64,000 nucleotides of DNA, from NCBI GenBank assembly GCA_964020975.1, contig OZ026624.1:65152208-65216207 (forward strand), given 5' to 3'. Below the pieces are notes generated by a model, which ran no database searches, was not told the origin of the DNA, and saw only the letters and a list, made by a program, of their open reading frames with translations. A program made the translations under genes and the position numbers. Of this stretch, positions 24,712 through 37,982 are shown one piece after another. How positions within the stretch are numbered: the first letter of the stretch is position 1; the number at the start of each line of letters is the position of its first letter. The stretch comes from Hermodice carunculata. Taxonomy: Eukaryota; Annelida; Polychaeta; Eunicida; Amphinomidae.

Positions 24712-24740
24712 TGTGTGTGTGTGTGTGTGTGGGGGGGGGG
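24712..24740. repeat. (TG)n then G10
   Basis: A TG dinucleotide run passes directly into ten G bases. Confidence 0.9.
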
Positions 24741-24998
24741 TAATGGGGAATTCCAGTACACTAATGCAGGTAATAGCTTTTTCCTCGTACAAGGCACAAA
24801 AAGTATGACAAGTAAGTAAAACTTTCAGATACGCGGAAGCTGGAAGTGTAAAAGTTTTCACCTGCACCTTGGCGAGTGTGTGTTTGAGGGATCCCAGCTT
24901 GTTGAACTCTATGAAATACCAAGTACCTTTGAACTGTCAATAACAGAAAAGTACGAGAAAGAAAGGGGCTTCCAGTAACCAAAGTAACCGGTCAATAA

Positions 24999-25250
24999 AC
25001 TAGACATACATTCAATGCAAGCATTGACTGAAGGGTCCACCATTTGCTCAAATTAGGTCATGGTGAGACCAAAATCTAATCAGTTCATCTTCCCAGGCAA
25101 GGTAAGCAATATTGCCAAATTTGAGCAAAATATATAAAGGCATTCTGTAGATATCACCGTAACGAGAATGTGCACATTCAGACAGACATACGGAAGGAGG
25201 GATGAACAGATGGACAACCCCAAAACAGAAAGGGTCCCCCCCATGGGGCG
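24999..25250. mobile_element. Dispersed repeat, copy A (pair with 61939)
   Basis: ACTAGACATACATTCAATGC, then TGAAGGGTCCACCATT, CATTCTGTAGATATCA, GTAACGAGAATGTGCACAT and AACCCCAAAACAGAAAGGG match 61939-62175 in order, at about 85% by eye. The copy ends at a GGGTCCCCCCC / GGGGCGGACC imperfect hairpin. There is no coding capacity. Confidence 0.75.
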
Positions 25251-25320
25251 GACCATTAAAAATGCCCATTATATGGAAAGTGTGTAAACAGGTACATATA
25301 GAGTCAACCACAGGAATAAG

Positions 25321-26398
25321 TGCTTTTCACTAATGTACCTTGCTCATGGCCACCCGAAACCATGCTGCAAACTCAGTAGCCCACTTATAAAGGCAAGTTG
25401 AGATGAAGTGGTAGGAAAAAAGCTAGATGCGAAGTAAATTTTTCCCCAAAGGCAAGGAAGCTATAGTGGTTGTATCATTCAACTTCTTCACGATGCCATA
25501 GCGAACCAGCACTCGTCCTGCTAATTACTATTTATCCTGTCTTAACACGGGACTCAACTCCCACCACTATTAATAATCCCTATTTACCCTCCCATAAGGG
25601 GCATGCCATTCACGTCCGTCCACTTGGATGAGCCTGTCATTGTGCCGGCTAATGAGTGGAAATGTAACTGGCTGTGCATCCTTAAATATAGGTCTATTGC
25701 GTGAATTGAAGCATGTACGATTGGTATAAGGGTGAGTATACTGCTCTGTTGCATGGGTTCTAATAGAATAACAGTCCATTCTGCACACAAAGGGTCACCT
25801 GGGGGTTTGGGTATTTCGGTATGGTCCTGAAGTGCCAGCAGATTGTTTATGTGCCAGCCCAAGCAAACGCACTCTCACAGCCAAGGCCCAGAGTTCTTGA
25901 GCAACACGTCCAGCCCATGAACTCTTTTCTGGAAGTGACCACTGGCCATGAAGAGATGCATAGCTTTGTATTTGGGGAAAACAAAACTAAAAGAAAATAT
26001 ATTTTTAAATTGGTAATTCAAGTATCACAATAAAATATGATGGACTTTAGCAAAATACGCAACATCTATTCAAGGTTTCTGGTACTGGTGTACATAATGG
26101 TGCATAACACTGACCCAGTATGAGCCAAACAAATCAGGAAATGAGCGTTTTTTTTTTTTTTTTTGAGCTGGTAGTATTGACTGGGGACAAAGAAAGGACT
26201 CCCATAGCAGCAATTCCAGGCTTCAAGCATTCCCACCCAGGTGTCCATCAAGAAGGAGTCATTTATGCAACGATTTTATAAAGAGAGAGACTTTGCAAGA
26301 GTGTGAAGACACAAAACTTTTTAGTTTTACTGATCAGTATGAATCAGAGAACCAGATCATGCAGGATCTTGGTGGTATCTACAGGGACTAATAACACT
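25321..26398. other. No gene recognised
   Basis: The interval has unique-looking sequence with a poly-T at about 26150-26164. Overlapping open frames of 60-92 codons on both strands lack recognisable motifs. Confidence 0.35.
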
Positions 26399-27289
26399 AG
26401 ATCACGATCATATAAGACACTTGATCTTAATGTGGTCTATATCCTACAAGATACTGGATCTCAATCTGATTATATCATAAGACACCTGATCTCTTTGTGG
26501 TCTATATCATATATCATACTTGAAATCATTGTGTTCTATATGATATAAGATACTTGATCTCATTGTGGTCTATATCATATAAGACACCTGATCTCATTGT
26601 GGTCTATATCATATAAGATACTTGATCTCATTGTGGTCTATATCATATAAGATACTTGATCTCATTGTGGTCTATATGATATAAGATACTGGATCTCAAT
26701 GTGGTCTATATCATATAAAATACCTGATCTCATTGTGGTCTATATCATATAAGATACGTGATCTCACTGTGGTCTATATCATATAAGATACTTGATCTCA
26801 TTGTGGTCTATATCATATAAGATACTGGATCTCATTGTGCTCTACATCATATAAGATACCTGATCTCATTGTGGTCTATATCATATAAGATACCTGATCT
26901 CACTGTGGTCTATATCATATAAGATACTTGATCTCATTGTGGTCTATATCATATAAGATACTTGATCTCATTGTGGTCTATATCATATGAGATACTGAAT
27001 CTCATTGTGGTCTATATCATATAAGATACCTGATCTCATTGTGGTCTATATCATATAAGATACTTGATCTCATTGTGGTCTATATCATATAAGATACCTG
27101 ATCTCATTGTGGTCTATATCATATAAATACTTGATCTCATTGTGGTCTATATCATATAAGATACCTGATCTCATTGTGGTCTTTATCATATAAGATACTT
27201 GATCTCTTTGTGGTCTATATCATATAAGATACTTGATTTCATTGTGGTCAATATGATATAAGATACTGGATCTCATTGTGGTGTATGAT
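26399..27289. repeat. 34-bp tandem array, ~26 units
   Basis: The unit joins GATACTTGATCTCATTGTGG to TCTATATCATATAA. TATATCATATAA is itself close to palindromic and appears sometimes inverted as TATATGATATAA. One unit near 27124 has lost a base. Internal stop codons prevent long frames. Confidence 0.95.
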
Positions 27290-30200
27290 ACCAAGCAAGA
27301 CCTCGGATCTTGGGATAGCATATAAAGCTTTATGACATAGATCTCAGCAAACTCCGTGCAACCTGGCACAGCTTTGTTACATCGGATATGTCAGCCATTG
27401 TGTCCTATGACATCACAGCAATCACAAGCACAACCTGTACGGCATAATGCCAATGGACTCTTAATACACACTGACAGTTATTTGCAGGCGAAGCATGTCT
27501 TCATGTGCAACGAGATTTTCACACTTTCTTACACAGATAATTTTATTTTATACTGAGTCAACAACCTCTGCATTCTACAAGTAAGCACTGTATTGATTGA
27601 CCGTGATACTTGATCAAATAACGTATGCACTCCTCAATAATAAAGCGGTCAATAGATGACATGATCTGGCTAGTGTCTGCATGACCAAACTACCAGATCT
27701 GAGCCGTGGTCCAACGTGTAATTTTTGTTTGTTGCCTGCCTGAGGTAAATGGATTCCATGGGAAAACAGCAAGGAGACACTGCATCATTTTCTAAATGGT
27801 TTGCACACCGTGCAATTCAATTTACCATAAAGGAGGGACATTATCCATACTCAATGGGTCAAATGATAAATAAAGGGAAATAAGACAACAATAAACATGG
27901 TCAAGTTACTGCTCACATACGTCAATAACTTATTATAAGCCACAATACCACTCTCTAACAACATAGTTCTTGTATTTAAATGTTCCAGTACTAGTCCTTG
28001 CAAGAGTTACGTTTATGTGAATCATTTTTATGTGTTGACTTTCACACTCTTCCTGCAAAGGCTTCTCGTTCAAGTCCCACTGTATCAATCGGATATAAAT
28101 TTGGGAAGTTCCAGAGAAGGAAAATAGACAAATGCCAAATTTCCTCGAAAAAGACAGTGCTGTGAAGTCTGCGTGACCCTAAGCTGTGTGTATTTCCACA
28201 ATGGCTTCGTTACGTCCCAGCATCCTCCTATCCTGTCACTGTATATTACTTGGTGATGTACATTCTATCTTACATCTACAGTATACACAGTAACTGCCAG
28301 TGTGCGACGGGAGAACAATATCCGCAATTCAAGCTGGTCTATTTTCAGTTGACTTTCTGATTAATCACGCCAACTTTGGTAATTGTCCTTAGTCGTGTTT
28401 TGACCTCATCTTTAAAGACTGCACACTGGCTATGAAATTTGTCCAAAGGAGAGAATTTCGTATCCAGCATGTTCTTAATAAACCTTTCTTACATTACATG
28501 CAAACTATTTTGAGAGAAGCTCGCCTGTGCCCGTCAGCTGAAAAATGAGTGAAAGGATTGTTGTAATATTTCCATTTATACATTTTGAGAATAGGACAAT
28601 GTGCAACTTCAATTTTAGTCGAATGATTTGCATGCCGCATGCGATGTTTGCTGAATTGAACACAGAGACGATGACGCGTACTTTGTGTATGTCACGCATG
28701 ACCTTCCTTTATACCACCTATCTAGCCCCTTCTAAACCCCTACTTGATTTGCCACAGTCACGACCTTTAATTTCCTGGTTGGATGATAATTGGAGAGCAG
28801 CAAGACTATGTGAAATAAATGACACTACACATGAGCATGCCATTTTTATTACCATACCTCGTCATGAAGAGCTGTAAGCGATGTACAAATCAGATGGCTA
28901 TCCTACTTGTACTTTAATACATAGCAAAGAAATGGAGGCATGCATGTCGGAGGCAGAATAGTTTAAGGATCTTGGTGACTGGACATCGCGATAGTCTCAA
29001 AATAATTATGAAAACTGATTAAGCTCAATCTGTTTTGTCAATTAAAATCATCCTAAGAGCCCCATCCCTTTGTCGATTAATCCACCCATCCCTGGACCAT
29101 GGAGAGATTCATCATTGTCCTAGTGGTCAACATACATCATAAACCACACCTGATGTTGCAGGCAACCGCACATTTTCAACAAGAGGCCTGTGTGTCATGT
29201 GCTCTGTCATTAAAGCTGCAAGGAAATCAGTGACATCAAAAGAGCACAGACTGCCTTTTTATTTAGCAGGGCCACTCAGACAGTGTCAACCATATCAATA
29301 TAACTTCATAGTCTCTGTAACCTTAACAAAAAAGTCCAAGTTTACAATTTTAGTCCCAATAGATATGATGCGTGTTCCTTTAAACTGGCACACCCCAGAA
29401 TTTTTTACTGTTTCCGCAGTTACAGGTTAATCTGCTGTGTACCTATTATCTACATTCTACTTACAGTGCCCATTGACTGTTACATGTGGCATCCATGATG
29501 GAGACTCCTGTGGAAACTTGTACATCCACCAAAAGTAATAGTTGTTCAATGATGTACAACACAGACAGTTTTTAAACATTTGTTCAATGATAATGTAGAT
29601 CAAGGTCATTTATCTTTATAAAATTTGGGCATAATGGGGTATGTTTATCTAGATGATGCCACTGTTCATACAAGCACTTCGGTTGCTAATGCTTGCAGCT
29701 GGCAACATTTGGGCAATAAATGAGCTGGATTCTCCTTATTGGCCACTGGTTATTAAAAGGAAATGGGGTGTCACGAAGATATAGCCTCTGAACCATGCAG
29801 TACAGTAACCTATGAGAAAATCTCTCATTTATACATCAATTTCACACGTACATCGTGCATTTGCTCTCATCAGAACTTGCCTCACTTTTCTGGGGATAAT
29901 TGGTATCCACTTGACGCAGCAACTCTAATTTATTCTTGACAGAACCAATTTCATACATTTTCCACCCTGTTGACCTGTATTTCTCTGTTGCTATGCCCCA
30001 GGGGGCGCTACTGTTGTTATTCATCTCACAAGGCTTGCATCTAAATAACATGTTAGAAATTTTATATGCATAATCATTCACAATTAAAGACAGCAGATCA
30101 ATTACATGAAAATTACATTGTGACCTCAGTTCCTGTAATTTCAAAAAAAAAAACAAACAAAAAAAAAACCCAGGTAAATTAATCCATATCATTAAATAAT

Positions 30201-30950
30201 TCAGTCACAGTCAGGAGTTGGACGTGTTCTATACATTTGGAATCATATGCTGTTTATACATCTTAGAAACCAGGGAACCACCCTGTCACACTCGTCGTAT
30301 GGACTCCACTGTGTACTCTTGCATGTTATTACTCTATTGTCCTATTTGTTGGTGCCAAAAAGTTATCCTGTCAGAAGAACCACAAACACTTGATGCAACA
30401 ATATAATGCTCTTGCACGGAGCCCTGAAGCCATCTGCCTAACCATTCATGCATCTATGGCAATTAAGTCAGCACATCCAATATTTCACTTTGCTGGCCCT
30501 CGCCTGGCGGGCTGATTTGAAAGGAGATAAATGGAACTATGGGAATTGGCACGGAAGACATATACCATTGATCCTTTATGAGCGCACATGATATGATATC
30601 ATTCTGACAGGTCGACGTTTCCAAGCGTTCTATTTGTCATGATGAGCTAACATAGTTGATCCTGCTTGCCATAACATCACAGGACATGTTACATGAATGT
30701 TGGCTGTTCAGTAAATACTCCACACATTATGAAGACCCACGAAACATCTAGGCAGTTCAACAACAGCATTGCATTCACACTTTAGTTCACATGGTACCAT
30801 CAATATCAACTCCAGATTTCTGCTCCTATAAGATGATCAGAAAGTTGTACATGTGTGTACCAAGCATAAAAAGTGTGGATTTAGTGTGTCCAAAAATGGC
30901 ACAGAATATTTTGGAACAGTCAAGCTCCAAAATAAAATCTAAAAGAATAC
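27290..30950. other. No gene recognised; longest plain interval
   Basis: The 3.6-kb interval has no array, no recognisable element end and no coding motif. A 110-codon open frame at 28545 and a 116-codon frame on the minus strand at 29842 have no features I recognise and are within what chance can produce. Confidence 0.35.
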
Positions 30951-30957
30951 AAATAAA

Positions 30958-31122
<165 letters not shown>

Positions 31123-31205
31123 GAGAAACAAGGTTTGAAACTTGTTAGAATATGCTTACATTGGCAGGTCTAGACTTCGACTTCCATGATTCTGTTGAGA
31201 CCCCT

Positions 31206-31320
31206 TTAACCCTTTTCCCTTACAATGGCCAAAACAGGCAGGTGGTCAAATGCCGTTTGCTGTAGTGTTTTCAACTAATTCCAACATAAATGAAACACTA
31301 GAGGCAGTTTTCCACACCTC
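31206..31320 (-). mobile_element. TTAA MITE, partial, reverse orientation
   Basis: TTAA-CCCTTTTCCC, then GGCCAAAACAGGCAGGTGGTCAA, resembles the right half of the 39426 copy inverted. The palindrome and the other end are missing. Confidence 0.5.
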
Positions 31321-31339
31321 TACCAACATGAAGAGTAAT

Positions 31340-31580
31340 GGTCAATATGTCAGTTTGACCTCCAGTTTGACCTTTCAAGGTCACTCAAGGTCATGATTAA
31401 CCACGCCAAATGAAAGCCCAGATGTACTTTCCTATTACTTTTTTAATGCTAACTGTGGGTCGAGGAGCAACCATTACTAAGATACCAGCCAACATACCAG
31501 TTTGACCTTTCAAAGTTACTCAAGGTCAAGATTAACTACACCGAATGAAAGCCCAGAGTCACTTTTCTCCGACCACTGCT
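31340..31580. repeat. TTTGACCTTTCAAGGTCA-type repeat, ~1.5 units
   Basis: TTTGACCTTTCAAGGTCACT, then AACCACGCCAAATGAAAGCC and ACTTTCCTATTA, is followed by a second unit at about 31500. It has an inverted half-site pair (TGACCT...AGGTCA). The same unit occurs at 7180, 42735, 52735 and 53240. Confidence 0.65.
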
Positions 31581-31599
31581 GTGTGTTGCCGGAGTGAGG

Positions 31600-33400
31600 A
31601 GTTTACCGGTGAAATCAGTTCACTAGTGAAGGGAATTTGACTTGAAGTCCTTACATATTTGTGCCATAAAGTGGAGATTTTGAACACCTGAGAGTTATTA
31701 TAATGTGTTTTCTTTTTTTTGTTGTTGTTGTTAATTTAATCCTGCCATATCAGGCAGCAAGCAGCACAACGAACGCTCCGACATAAATCGTCAATACACA
31801 TGTGTAGCTGCCTCACATGAACACACGACAAGTAATGAGCACACAACTCCAGCCGACATGCAAAGTCCCAAGCTCTATAATTATAACCCATTTTACCTCT
31901 ACAACATCTTCTGAAAACATTATCATTCCTTCAGAGGCAGACTGAGGGAGCATTATTGTCACATTTAGTAACTGATCAGTTGAACAGCCGCTGAGCAGAT
32001 ATTTTGTACAAAGGGAACACGACAGACTAAACTTGGAAAGTCCAAAGTTAAGAACATATCGAAACCTTCTCCTCCCACACACACTCCCTGCTTGTCCTAC
32101 ACAAAGGAGCTGTGATTACCATGGCAGACACACTGGATGCATCAATAACGCACAGTCGAAGAATTCTGTCTCAACATTTTGGCAAAGTAAGCATCCTGGC
32201 TTTGTATGATGCTCTTTTTTTTTATTGTCAATGCTAATTTTCACATAACAAGCTTGCATTATATCCACATCATAAATGAGGACATGCACATGGAAAAGTG
32301 CAGATTTTCTGACAGAAAATAAAAAAAAATTGTCACCCAACATTTTCAGGCCCTGGCCAGGCCATCAAGACAATAAACCGATTCTCCTAATTCAATCCAA
32401 CTCAATTTTTCTGCACTACCTAGCCTGGTAACTGGTTTTCCTTATTTGGTCAATCTATAAATTTTAAATTGACAGTTCTTTGGAATTTACTTTGACCGTG
32501 ACAGCACAAATTTGAACAACCAGTCGTGGCAAAGTAGGCTTCCTATGTAAACACAATGCACGTGTATTACGTGACAACAAGCATGACCTCACAGGGGAAT
32601 ATAAGGGTTTGTGGGGTATTCCTAACCCTTCCCAATTAAGGAGCTGAATTGATCAGGTAATTAAACTGATCAGACAAAAGTCTCTCATATTAATGGATAT
32701 TCAGCATAGTCTTATCATTATAATATGGTTTCACTGTTCAGTCTTGCAGTCATTTTGACTGACTTTTTAGACTTTTATTTTGTTTTCAGACATTCATTGT
32801 CAGAACATGTGACATTTAACCACACTTTTTCTATGCCCCTTGCTGCCCTTGCATTGTACCAACACTACAGTGTCGTGTACATACTTTTCCCTCTTTAATT
32901 CATATGACACTGTATATGTCCAACTATAGTCTTTCTGTCACTCACTTCTGGCTTTTGTCTTCAAACAATAGTGAGATCATATGACATTTACCAATTCTTC
33001 GTTGATGAATACCATTTCAATTCTCCTAGGTAATCAAGTATTCATGTATACATTTATCTCCATTATTTTAGATCTGTGATTAAACATTCTGCTTCAGATG
33101 ATGTCACATGATATTGAGAGACTCATGGGCCTCGCAGACATGACAGGCCCACGTCTTTGGTTCCTGTTTCAATTCACTCTACAATAGTTACTCGCATTGC
33201 ACCGTGTTTGGCTGAAATTAAATGAAAATTCTATATTTGAATTCCTAGTGAAATGAGCTTGGACATGCTAACATGGTAAATTTAAATCAGTGTGTGTTGT
33301 GTTGATGTTCAAATCGATGACACTCCCTCTCTTGCTTCGACTAAGACCCAAACAACGAAAAACTATCAACGAAAGCACTTTCCAGAATTTTATGCAATGG
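31600..33400. other. No gene recognised
   Basis: The interval contains TTG triplets at about 31720, a poly-T/A patch at 32215 and otherwise unique-looking sequence. No coding or RNA signal is seen. Confidence 0.35.
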
Positions 33401-33404
33401 GCAA

Positions 33405-33970
33405 GTACTGATCAAGTCTGATGATCTATGGCCTAATACTGACCATGTCTGGTATACTATGGGTTAATACTGATAAAGTATGGTGCTCTATGGGTTAATA
33501 CTGATCAAGTATCATGGTGTTCTATGGGTTAATACTGATCAAGTATGGCGTTATATGGGTTATCACATGTTTGTGTTCTATGGGTTCACGTCGACAAAGT
33601 TCTGAATTCTGAAGCTTAATGTTGATCATGTTAGGTGTTCTACGGGATAACATTGACAAATTAGCATGTAATATGGGTTAATACTCATCAAGTATGGTGT
33701 TCTATGGGTCAATACTGACCAGGCATCATGGTGTTCTATGGGCTAACACTGATCAAGTATGGTGTTCTATGGGTCAATACTGATCAAGCATCATGGTGTT
33801 CTATGGGCTAACACTGATCAAGTATGGTGTTCTGTGGGTTATATGTGTTCTATGGGTTTATATTGACCAAGTATTCAGTTCTGAAGCTTTATGTTAGGTG
33901 TTCTACAGGATAACACTGTGTTATAGGATAATACTGATCAACTTTGGTACTGTATGGGTTAATAATGACC
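33405..33970. repeat. 31-bp tandem array, degenerate
   Basis: The unit combines GGGTTAATACTGATCAAGTA with TGGTGTTCTAT. Several units carry a TCA insertion (AAGTATCATGG), and two (around 33570-33660 and 33860) share a distinct GTTCTGAA..GAAGCTT variant, indicating block duplication. Confidence 0.9.
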
Positions 33971-34542
33971 CTCTGATCAAACATATACAGAATTAGCTCA
34001 TTCCTCAAGTCACATAACACAACACCGAAGTTACACAAAACTTCTCTTTGGTCACCTAACATCGGAACTTTTTCCCTGTGTTTGTGATCATACATACAAA
34101 TAGCACACAAATAACACTCATATGATCTTGCTTGACAACAGAGGTTAACGCCGAACAGTCAGTGTTGTACTTCACATGTGCTGCAACGTTCCATCAACTT
34201 TACCTTGTGTGACTGTCCAATAATCCATTTTGCAGTTTTCGACTTCATGCTGTACACCTAATCTGATCATAATTAGCTCTATTTTAAATGATCACGTTGA
34301 CCATACTCGGCATTGAAGTGGCTAGTTGCCTATCGGATGCTAACATTGGTCTCGTGTGGTTTGTCACGATGTGCAAACGTTCAATCCTCAGAGTGGTGGA
34401 CAGAGCATTTTACAACACAACAGGACATGTTGTTGATGGCACTACCTTTTGCAACATTGAAAGACAGTTTATCATTCGTGGTTGTAGCAATATTATGCCA
34501 AATTGCATGAAAGCTCATCAATCATTTTCAAAAGGGTTTGTT

Positions 34543-34680
34543 TCATTGTGTAAACACTGAATGTAAAGTATTGTAACAGTTTGCTACATTGCATAAATAC
34601 TGAATATTCAGTACTGTAACAGTTTGTCACATTTCGTAAATACTGAATATTTAGTATTGTAGCACTTTGCAACTTTGAGC
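34543..34680. repeat. ~54-bp tandem triplication
   Basis: TAAATACTGAATATT, AGTATTGTAACAGTTTG and variants occur three times in a row with progressive divergence. Confidence 0.8.
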
Positions 34681-34732
34681 ATACTGACTACTCTGTATTG
34701 AAAATGTTGGCTGTAAATCAAATATCTCTTAC

Positions 34733-34792
34733 CTGAGAACTGTCTGGTATGTATGGACTTTATTCTTCCATAACAGCAAAAGATTTACTCAC
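34733..34792 (-). other. Candidate 60-nt non-coding or UTR exon
   Basis: Read on the minus strand, TTTTTGTCTTCTTGCAG is a strong acceptor ending directly before 34792, and CTCAG-GTAAGAG is a strong donor directly after 34733. The 60 bases between contain stop codons in all three frames, so any exon would be untranslated leader or non-coding RNA. Its first bases, GTGAGT, could themselves act as a donor. Both sites fit animal consensus well, but two such sites 60 bp apart can occur by chance in 64 kb. Confidence 0.25.
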
Positions 34793-34915
34793 CTGCAAGA
34801 AGACAAAAATATACAAACTTAATTTCTAAGTGCTACACATGGGTGAAAGTTCTGTGTGAACTTTTTATATATTTTTTGATCTGTCAAATCAATGACCAGG
34901 TAAAACTGATCACAG

Positions 34916-35098
34916 TACAGTAGTCCCTCCTTTGAAAGACCACTGCTTTGGGAGAATACCTCCTTTGAGAGACAACAGTTATCAGGTCTTTTTGTAGTAC
35001 TTTCATGTTATTTATGCCTCCTTTGAGGAACCACCTGCTTTATGTGACCGCCTTTTGGGTGGTAGTAGGGGCTGTCTCTCAAAGGAGGGACTACTGTA
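34916..35098. mobile_element. pogo-like MITE with well-preserved 20-bp ends
   Basis: The ends are TACAGTAGTCCCTCCTTTGA and its exact complement at 35079-35098. Internal words GAGACCACC / TTTGAGAGA and TTATGTGACCGCCTTTTGG match the copy at 44908. At 183 bp it has no coding capacity. Near-perfect ends suggest relative youth. Confidence 0.8.
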
Positions 35099-35609
35099 CT
35101 ATGCAGTCACACATACACATGTACATGCAATCACTGATTTGCACACAATTTGGTTCCCGTATATAGTGAGGATCGGTAATAACCTGGATGACAAATTCAC
35201 GTGATATATATATTGACAGTAAACCAGGTTAGATACATTCATGTATTGCTCAAGTTAGCAAGGCTCGCAAACCACTGGATTCCATGGAGTTAAGGTAACA
35301 ACACACAGGCAAGAAGAGGATCTTCTAGTGTAATTCTTAATTTTTGAAACATTTTATAAACATTATAATGCTATTACGAAAAGCTATAAATTTCCTTTTA
35401 AAGTTGAAAAATGAAACAACTAAGCTGCCCTGCACAAATGATAAAGCTGCAGACTTGCTTAATTTCAAGTACATGATTTTGATTTGATTGTATTTGGGTT
35501 CATGGTAAATATACATAAATCAATATACACAAAAGAATATCAGCCAAGGATGGCACCAAAACTCCAAAGACCTATTTCCATGGTGATCCTTTAGTTAAAA
35601 CAGCATAAA

Positions 35610-35791
35610 TACAGTGGTACCTGCTGTATGTGGCAACCCCTTCTGCCAAGAAAAAGTGGCCATATACAGCAGGTAACCTGTCACCACAGGTAAACTTTAC
35701 AAAGAAACTGACTCCTATGTCTGAGCCTAGTGACCACAAAATTCAATGCGGCTGCTCACAGCAGTGGTTGCATACAGCAGGTACCACTGTA
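35610..35791. mobile_element. 182-bp MITE, TACAGTGGTACCTG ends, copy A
   Basis: The ends TACAGTGGTACCTGCTGTAT and ATACAGCAGGTACCACTGTA are exact inverted repeats. The interior has internal copies of the same word (CATATACAGCAGGTAACCTG). The copy at 48410-48591 has the same length and high similarity. TA boundaries suggest Tc1/mariner-type insertion. Confidence 0.85.
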
Positions 35792-36079
35792 CTATAACTT
35801 ATAGAAAAATGTAACTTTAAGTAAGCAAAATAGATAATTATTATAAAATACAATATCAGGTCTGTATAAAATCTCTATTCACTGCTGAATAGTAATAATA
35901 CTTTTGTGAAAATTAAGAGGGAAAGAGATAATGCGACTGTTACTTGATCACTAGTATATTACAAGTGGCCAAACTATAGTAACTTGACTGCTGGGTAGAT
36001 AAATTACTATATGTATATTGCACCAAGTGTGTAACTTTAATAATAAATGAAGTCCTGTTTTGCCCTCCTGTGAACCTCA

Positions 36080-36480
36080 CCATGTAGATGCTTTTTTCAA
36101 GAGAATTTTGAAAGGATTAAAATTGTTTGTCCCTCAAATTTCAGATGGGAACTTGTTCCATCCCACTATGCCAGTGTACAAAAAAGTAGCTCTCCAGTTT
36201 TGAGTTTCTCACAAGGCAGAATGTATTTAAGGGCATTGTTTCTGGTGTCGTAATGAGAAATCACCTTACGCTCATGAAAATAATTAGATAAATATTCAGG
36301 TGCCTGGTTGTGCAAGACCTTATGAATTTGACGAAGCTTGAACTGGTTAACTCTATCTTCCATAGGCAGCCAATTTTGATTGCGTACAGGAGTACTCTAC
36401 CATTAAGGTTACATACAAACCTAGCCGTTTTGTTTTGGCAGGTTTGCAACCTCCTTTCGTATAAAGGTGACAAAGAGGAA
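36080..36480 (-). pseudogene. LINE ORF2 C-terminal fragment (3' end)
   Basis: On the minus strand, conceptual translation gives the region that follows reverse transcriptase in Jockey/CR1/RTE-like non-LTR retrotransposons. Segments in order are LQTCQNKTARFVCNLNG, then EDRVNQFKLRQIHKVLHNQA with PEYLSNYF, then HYDTRNNAL, and finally WNKFPSEI with FKILLKKAST. The HKVL..P.YL, H.YDTRN and W..FP.EI patterns are what identify it. The segments lie in at least three phases with a stop after SEI, so the copy is dead. The 5' part is absent upstream of about 36500; sequence ending TTTATTATTAAAG at 36037-36045 may be its 3' untranslated tail. No poly-A was found. The clade is not resolved. Confidence 0.7.
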
Positions 36481-37982
36481 GACCCAACTTCTACAAGCTC
36501 AGTCCACATGACACTGGACAAGAGCAGTACACAAAAGTTTATGTATTAATGGGTGAGCCTCAAATTAAAGTTCAAGGATAGATAACAGGCTAGTCATCTA
36601 CGACCTGCATCTGAGATTACAAAATGAACAGGGACCTGAGACTTGATGCGTGGAATCGCGTAGCATTTGTACAATTGCTATGACAACTCTGTGTTGAAGT
36701 AAACCATGACCGTGAAAGGAAATAAACCTGCTAAAACCTTTCACACAATGTACAGCGTACACTCATTGCTAAAAACAAGTTCGCTGCCCCAATTTTTCCA
36801 CATTTGTCTCGGGTACTCAAGTGAGCTGCCACGATGAAGAAACCCACTAACGGCAAGGCAGTGGCCGTACGCCATTAGAACAAGTGCTCACATTTACTTG
36901 TCAATTGTTGAGGAAGCCACATATTGTCTGCAATCATGGCCTATACAGGTCTCCCATGCTGCAGCTTGGTCTGCCTCTACTATCACACTTTTACTTTATC
37001 AACTGCCCACTCTACTTTAAATGTGTGTAAATCTAACTACAGATATTATATTCTGTTGGACAAATTTGAGTTGTCCTCAAATGGAATAAGCTTTGCAGTG
37101 ATGACCTGACGTCATCTGGAGGCTGTTATTTTTTTTTTTTCAAAAACATTGTGTTTTATAGCACAGAATCTAGTTCAGTATTTCAACCTGAAGCCAGTCT
37201 TAACTCTCATTTTTGGAACCTGTGACCTTCGGAAGTTGGTTCAAGGTCATCCATTGGAAGCATGCGCCTTCATAGGATGAAAATCCTTTGCAGAAATTCA
37301 ATGAAACAGCTAGTTGCACAATTTTTCCACTACCACCCAAAAACATCAATCCAACAGCATATATGTAACTTCAAATCATAATTATATAGTGAATGAGAAT
37401 CTTAAAACTCAGTTTAATTCAAGTGAAATATATCATATGTAATTTCATAAGACTGATGCGCCTTAACCTGTTATAATTCAAATTCAAATTCAAGGCTATG
37501 CTGAGCTACCACGAATTTAAATATTTACAGAAACTATCAATGATTGAATTAGCACTGTGACCTGAGACTACTGAACAATCCAAATCTTCATTTCTATCAG
37601 TCTAAACATTTAGAAATAGAAGCTATAATTAAGCTTTAAGGCTACCAGAAAGTTACTGACCAGACACAAGCATATGATAATTAATATCTATGTGTGAACT
37701 GGTTAATTTGCACGATCATGGTGATCTTTATTATAGATGACATCACAGACTTTATTCTTAATTCATGTAGAATCGATACATCATTGCTGTCACCTTTTTG
37801 TGACCTTTAAAGCTTTAGGTCAAGGTTACTGCAATCCAATCCAATTAGCTTATAGGGTAATCACCATACAGATATCAATAGTTTTGATGTTTTAATATAT
37901 AAGAGATTTCAGTGAAACTTTTAAGTTTCAGGTACCCAAACACAGATCTGATATAACCAGGACAGGAGACAAAAGCAGCATA

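Noticed and set aside
26399-27289. CRISPR-like direct repeats
   Set aside because: Units are contiguous 34-bp tandem copies with no unique spacers; the same applies to every other array here.
28040-28100. tRNA-like GTTCAAGTCCC word
   Set aside because: No acceptor stem, anticodon arm or A box could be placed around it.
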